From Oreocharis arfaki (Eukaryota; Chordata; Aves; Passeriformes; Paramythiidae), in assembly GCA_013398015.1 (NCBI GenBank), contig VZRR01012715.1, positions 1,302,001 through 1,366,000 on the forward strand: a DNA stretch of 64,000 nt, in the 5' to 3' direction. The translations under genes were made by a program, and so were the position numbers. The notes under the pieces are model-generated. The model worked only from the letters and a program-made list of their open reading frames with translations. It was not told the origin of the DNA and ran no database searches. This document shows, in pieces, positions 63,806 through 64,000 of the stretch; position 1 is the stretch's first letter, and each line of letters opens with the position of its first letter.

Positions 63806-64000
63806 GCAAGTTTGGAATAGTTCATGGTTTTGTTTTGCTTTTTTTTAAACACAGTTTAAAAAAAAGAATCGTATGTTGTTTGTTTGACCATACAAATGAT
63901 ACTGCAAATATCAGTCTTTAAAACATGCTGTCTTTCATCCATTCATTAAACTTCCCCAGATTTTGTCAGTTAAATATCTTGGAGCTTAGTGATATATCTC
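63806..64000. other. BIRC6 intron, 5' part, with GC donor
   Basis: The intron begins GCAAGTTT rather than GT. Apart from that T, the surrounding CAG|GCAAGT is the full U1-matching consensus typical of GC-AG introns. The rest of the window is intronic. Confidence 0.85.

Noticed and set aside
1..64000. CRISPR arrays, operons, riboswitches or other prokaryotic systems
   Set aside because: The window is vertebrate intron/exon sequence of a single gene; no spaced direct repeats or bacterial gene layout are present.

Overview
This window is vertebrate nuclear DNA, almost certainly from a bird. It holds one gene, the central part of BIRC6 (Apollon/BRUCE) on the + strand. No prokaryotic signals, no second gene and no stable RNA gene were found. 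Bird origin is inferred from CR1-type LINE tails scattered through the introns (about 11.2, 17.8-18.2, 25.5, 39.5 and possibly 48.1 kb), from a tRNA-headed, CR1-tailed SINE at about 37.8-37.9 kb, and from fairly compact introns. The SINE resembles families known from songbirds and relatives, which suggests a neoavian bird rather than chicken. That last step is inference.

Forty-six consecutive internal coding exons were placed between 2901 and 63805. Their splice phases agree at every junction. They total 8,625 coding bases (8,667 if an alternative acceptor is used), about 2,875 residues with no stop codon or frameshift. Compared from memory with human BIRC6 (about 4,850 residues), the window begins after the N-terminal WD40/BIR part and ends at the start of the ubiquitin-like region. 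The BIR domain (caspase/SMAC binding) and the C-terminal UBC (E2/E3) domain therefore lie outside it.

Layout: 1-2900 is the end of an upstream intron. 2901-12266 (exons 1-5) encode the first beta-sandwich-like part. 12843-21424 (exons 6-12) encode helical scaffold. 22008-23139 (exons 13-14) encode a Gln-rich coiled coil, an Ala run and a Pro/Thr-rich linker. 23522-24713 (exons 15-17) encode a second beta-sandwich-like module. 25021-31258 are helical, and 31131-33928 encode a basic coiled coil. 34249-38077 include an acidic linker. 39000-49596 are helical scaffold with one 563-base exon. 51535-52622 (exons 39-40) encode a third beta-sandwich-like module. 54912-61953 are helical and include a 781-base exon. 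63676-63805 opens the ubiquitin-like part and ends at a GC donor.

The introns hold mostly unique AT-rich sequence with old CR1 fragments, T/G- and A/C-rich tracts, a (GT)16 microsatellite, palindromes and one assembly scar: a single N flanked by a ~190-base duplication at 54134-54515. No novel biological system was seen. The points most worth checking are the 42-base tandem acceptor at exon 3, the GC-AG intron after exon 46, the SINE, the N-flanked duplication and a minus-strand G-quadruplex motif at 8542-8564. Exon numbers below are local to this window. 'Window residue' numbering starts at the split Gly codon at 2901 and uses the short form of exon 3.
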